From Nymphaea colorata (Eukaryota; Streptophyta; Magnoliopsida; Nymphaeales; Nymphaeaceae), in NCBI RefSeq assembly GCF_008831285.2, contig NW_022205183.1, forward strand, positions 1 through 31,230: a stretch of DNA of 31,230 nt. Reading direction: 5' to 3'. This document shows, piece after piece, positions 29,054-31,230 of this stretch. The notes under the pieces were generated by a model that worked only from the letters and a program-made list of their open reading frames with translations, did no database searches and was not told where the DNA came from. The translations under genes and the position numbers were made by a program. Numbering within the stretch: the stretch's first letter is position 1; every line of letters starts with the position of its first letter.

Positions 29054-29366
29054 GGTTGCTTCAAGTCTTCGCTAAATCAATTTGATCCAGCCCACCTGTT
29101 TAAAAAGAAAATGTTTTTAGTTAGTTTTTTATACAGTTTATTTATTTTTCAAAAAATATAATTTTTCATATTTTATGCTGATTCACAAAGAAGTCATTTA
29201 AATCACCGGATCGGCGGACAACATGGAAGTTGCTAGGCAACTTCATCCACTCGTTTCAAGAGTTGATTTTCACACGTCGTCATCTGACCATGATAGCCGC
29301 TGTATTGAGTGCCCATTTATTCAAAAATCGGATAGGAAATTAGTGGTTGATGAATGAGATTTTATA

Positions 29367-29486
29367 TTTTATCACTCAACAACTTCATTTATATGATGAG
29401 GATATTAAATGCCTGACGTATAAATGGCTATCTTCTAAACGGATGAGGGGCCATGGGATTTTATCACTCAACAACTTCATTTATAT
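29367..29486 (+). repeat. 28-bp direct repeat pair inside the foldback element
   Basis: The segment beginning TTTTATCACTCAACAACTTC occurs at 29367-29394 and again, identical over 28 bp, at 29459-29486. Between them lies GGATATTAAATGCCTGA (29400-29416), which itself recurs at 30222-30238. Confidence 0.9.
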
Positions 29487-29719
29487 TTCGCCTGTACTTA
29501 GGGTGGACAAAGGACATCCCTTGGATCGATCTATAAGTTCCCTTTTTAGTGATTGACACAATTAACTACTTACATAAGGCAGTCGTGTGCAAAATAATCC
29601 GAGCATCATCATCATATATAGAAGAAAAGCAATGTTCTATTGCATGCACGTCATCCCACAATCAGTTTGGTCATGCAATGGAACAAAACTCATTCTAATT
29701 ATATACGCATGTCCTCCTT

Positions 29720-29885
29720 GGGGGTAGTTTGGCAGCATGGATATTTTTTGAGTGTCCCATGAATCTACCCCAACAATTGGAGCAGGTTTGTAAAACAATA
29801 GTTCTAGCGTTCAGATGAACCTGTCTCAATCTTTGGGGCAAATTCATGGGACACTAACAAAGTGTTTCTACCAGCAAATGATCCC
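29720..29885. mobile_element. hAT-like MITE
   Basis: About 166 bp with imperfect inverted ends of about 54 bp. The left arm begins GGGGGTAGTTTGGCAGC and contains GTGTCCCATGAATCTACCCCAA. The right arm, reverse-complemented, reads GGGATCATTTGCTGG and GTGTCCCATGAATTTGCCCCAA. The GGGGT.GTTTGG-type terminus is typical of short hAT-derived plant elements. The flanking 8-mers do not match, so no target-site duplication survives. It is nested inside the foldback element. Confidence 0.7.
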
Positions 29886-30027
29886 TTAAGTTATAGTGCA
29901 CACCAAGCTTTTATAGGCTCCTCAAGAATATAGTTATGTCTTTGATCTATTAGAAAACCTAGTGGCAACTGACCTTATCATGAAGCAATTCATATTTAAC
30001 CCCATAAAAAAGTTTACACTGACATGT

Positions 30028-30205
30028 CACTACAACCAAAAAAAAAAATGTTATTAAGCACAATCAAAACCATGGCCAATACACCCAAAAATCGTGGTTA
30101 AAGATGTTTTCAGCCATGGTCTTCCTCATGGCTACTTAACTAAAGTAGTTGTGGTAATAACCCTAGCGGCAACTGACCTTTTGCCATGGTTTTGACTGTG
30201 GCTGT
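30028..30205 (+). mobile_element. CACTA-like subterminal fragment
   Basis: CACTACAACC followed by an A-run marks a CACTA-type end. Inside are repeated short motifs in both orientations: TCAAAACCATGGCC, AATCGTGGTTA, CAGCCATGGTC, and TTTTGCCATGGTTTTGACTG. Such subterminal arrays are usual transposase-binding regions in En/Spm elements. The sequence CTAG(T/C)GGCAACTGACCTT occurs at about 29960 and 30163. No second terminus is convincing. Confidence 0.55.
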
Positions 30206-30945
30206 TGCATCTAAGTAAATAGGATATTAAATGCCTGATGAGTATTTTACTTAGATTGACTCATTGAAGCCTTTGGCATTCAAGACGCTGCGGAGTAGCT
30301 CACCGATAAATGCAGCTAACTCACTCAATATAAGTTGATTCTTTGGAGGTCTTCGTTGGGAAATTCTACTTAATCCTCTCATATTTGGATCCGAGATAAG
30401 CCTTAGGTCTGAACCTGACTTTTATATATGATTGCATCTTTGCATAAATAAAAAAAATTAAAAATCTAAATTTCCTTTCAGAAAAATGAATTGAAGAATA
30501 TAAAAATTAATGTACAATAAAAGTTTTATAACTAGGAAGAAATATCGCATAAGGAAAGAATGACATCGAGTTTGACCACTGAATGGAAGCATTTAAGATA
30601 CTGGAAATGCATGTCTCATCCATTTCGAGCCGATTCATCAACGATTAATTTCCTATCCTATTTTGAGTCAATGGACTCTCAACATGTACAGCTAGCTAGC
30701 CATCGTGGTCTGATTGCGATGTGGGAAAATCAGCTTTTGAATCGAGCGGATGATGTTACTAAGCAACTTCCATGTGCTGGTCGATCCCGTGATCTAAATG
30801 ATTTGGTTGTGAATCAGCACAAAATATGAAAATTATATTCTTTTGAAAAATAAATAGACAACCTATAAATGATAACAAAAAACAATAATTTTTTTAAAAA
30901 CGGATGGACTAGATCAAATTGATTTAGCATAGATTTGAACGAACC

Positions 30946-31230
30946 AGCCGATTCAAGCAATTTTTTGGAAAAAAAATGCCACACCAACGAAACGCTTTTT
31001 TCCAGTTTTTTTTTCCTTTTCTTCATTTAAGACTTTTTTTCATACCTTTTATTGCTAAATGCTCATTTCAAACTTCTAATTTTTTATTTTTTACTCAATT
31101 TTATTTTTTTAAATTGCCTACCATTCATCTTATTTTCCCCTAATTTTTAAGTTTTACCCAATTTTTTTAAGATTTACCATATTTTTCCTGTTTTCTTCAT
31201 GCTAACCATATTATATGATAGAAAAGCCGC
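30946..31230. other. Gene-free AT-rich DNA at the window edge
   Basis: Long T-runs and AT-rich sequence. Nothing recognisable is seen. Confidence 0.5.

Larger units (their letters stand above)
29054..30945. mobile_element. Foldback / MULE-like element with ~300-bp inverted arms
   Basis: The left arm (about 29054-29356) and right arm (about 30630-30945) are reverse complements over roughly 300 bp with many substitutions and small indels. Matching blocks include GCTAAATCAATTTGATC, 'TATTTATTTTTCAAAA.AATATAATTTT', 'ATGCTGATTCACAA', ACATGGAAGTTGCT and GGATAGGAAATTA. The inner 1.27 kb has no transposase. It contains a 28-bp direct repeat, a hAT-like MITE and a CACTA-like fragment. Long inverted ends with a non-coding centre fit a non-autonomous Mutator-like or foldback transposon. 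Exact ends and the target duplication could not be set. Confidence 0.75.

Noticed and set aside
30560-30829. 89-codon plus-strand ORF
   Set aside because: It lies mostly in the right arm of the foldback element. The matching left arm has no equivalent frame, so the ORF is incidental.
1-31230. CRISPR arrays, bacterial operons or ribosomal RNA genes
   Set aside because: No short regularly spaced repeats with unique spacers, no rRNA core sequences and no bacterial gene organisation. The content is that of a plant nuclear genome.

Overview
This window looks like nuclear DNA of a flowering plant. It is AT-rich and gene-poor, with long tracts of microsatellite, minisatellite and transposon debris. 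It also holds relics of plant NLR immune-receptor genes, Ty1/copia relics and an endogenous plant pararetrovirus. No species can be named from the sequence alone. I see no intact protein-coding host gene. Every recognisable coding stretch is a fragment or carries stops or frameshifts.

Left part (1-12.2 kb): two blocks of a ~114-bp tandem repeat lie at 0.66-1.13 and 2.26-2.96 kb. A dead NLR gene on the minus strand follows, with NB-ARC at 7.64-7.05 kb and the last leucine-rich repeats at 5.44-5.14 kb. A plus-strand Ty1/copia 3' end (RNase H plus a putative LTR, 6.53-7.03 kb) lies between these two parts. A second LRR relic sits at 9.74-9.60 kb. Three copies of a ~200-bp MITE-like repeat lie at 9.8-10.7 kb, two of them as a facing pair.

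Middle (12.2-18.9 kb): a TATA box, a pyrimidine-rich leader with a splice-donor-like site and three ~173-bp tandem repeats come first. The main feature follows at 14.45-18.82 kb: an endogenous caulimovirid (badnavirus/tungrovirus-like) made of two fragments joined head to head. The minus-strand fragment carries reverse transcriptase and RNase H, then two small ORFs, then a promoter with an as-1-like bZIP site, three upstream repeats and a TATA box. The plus-strand fragment carries the tRNA-Met primer-binding site, two small overlapping ORFs with an ATGA junction, and the movement-protein end of the polyprotein. Capsid, zinc-finger and protease coding is missing. A 115-bp direct repeat with one mismatch brackets the whole insertion.

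Right part (18.9-31.2 kb): an isolated HMGB-like exon on the minus strand lies between weak inverted repeats. Next come 1.5 kb of C-poor degenerate repeat DNA and a truncated NLR LRR gene (24.69-23.68 kb, minus). The LRR relic abuts a TTTGGATCT minisatellite and a copia RNase H relic. Two more MITE-like copies, a TA-rich hairpin and a ~1.9-kb foldback element with ~300-bp inverted arms and nested insertions follow.

No pathway runs across the window. It reads as a decayed resistance-gene neighbourhood invaded repeatedly by transposons and a DNA pararetrovirus.
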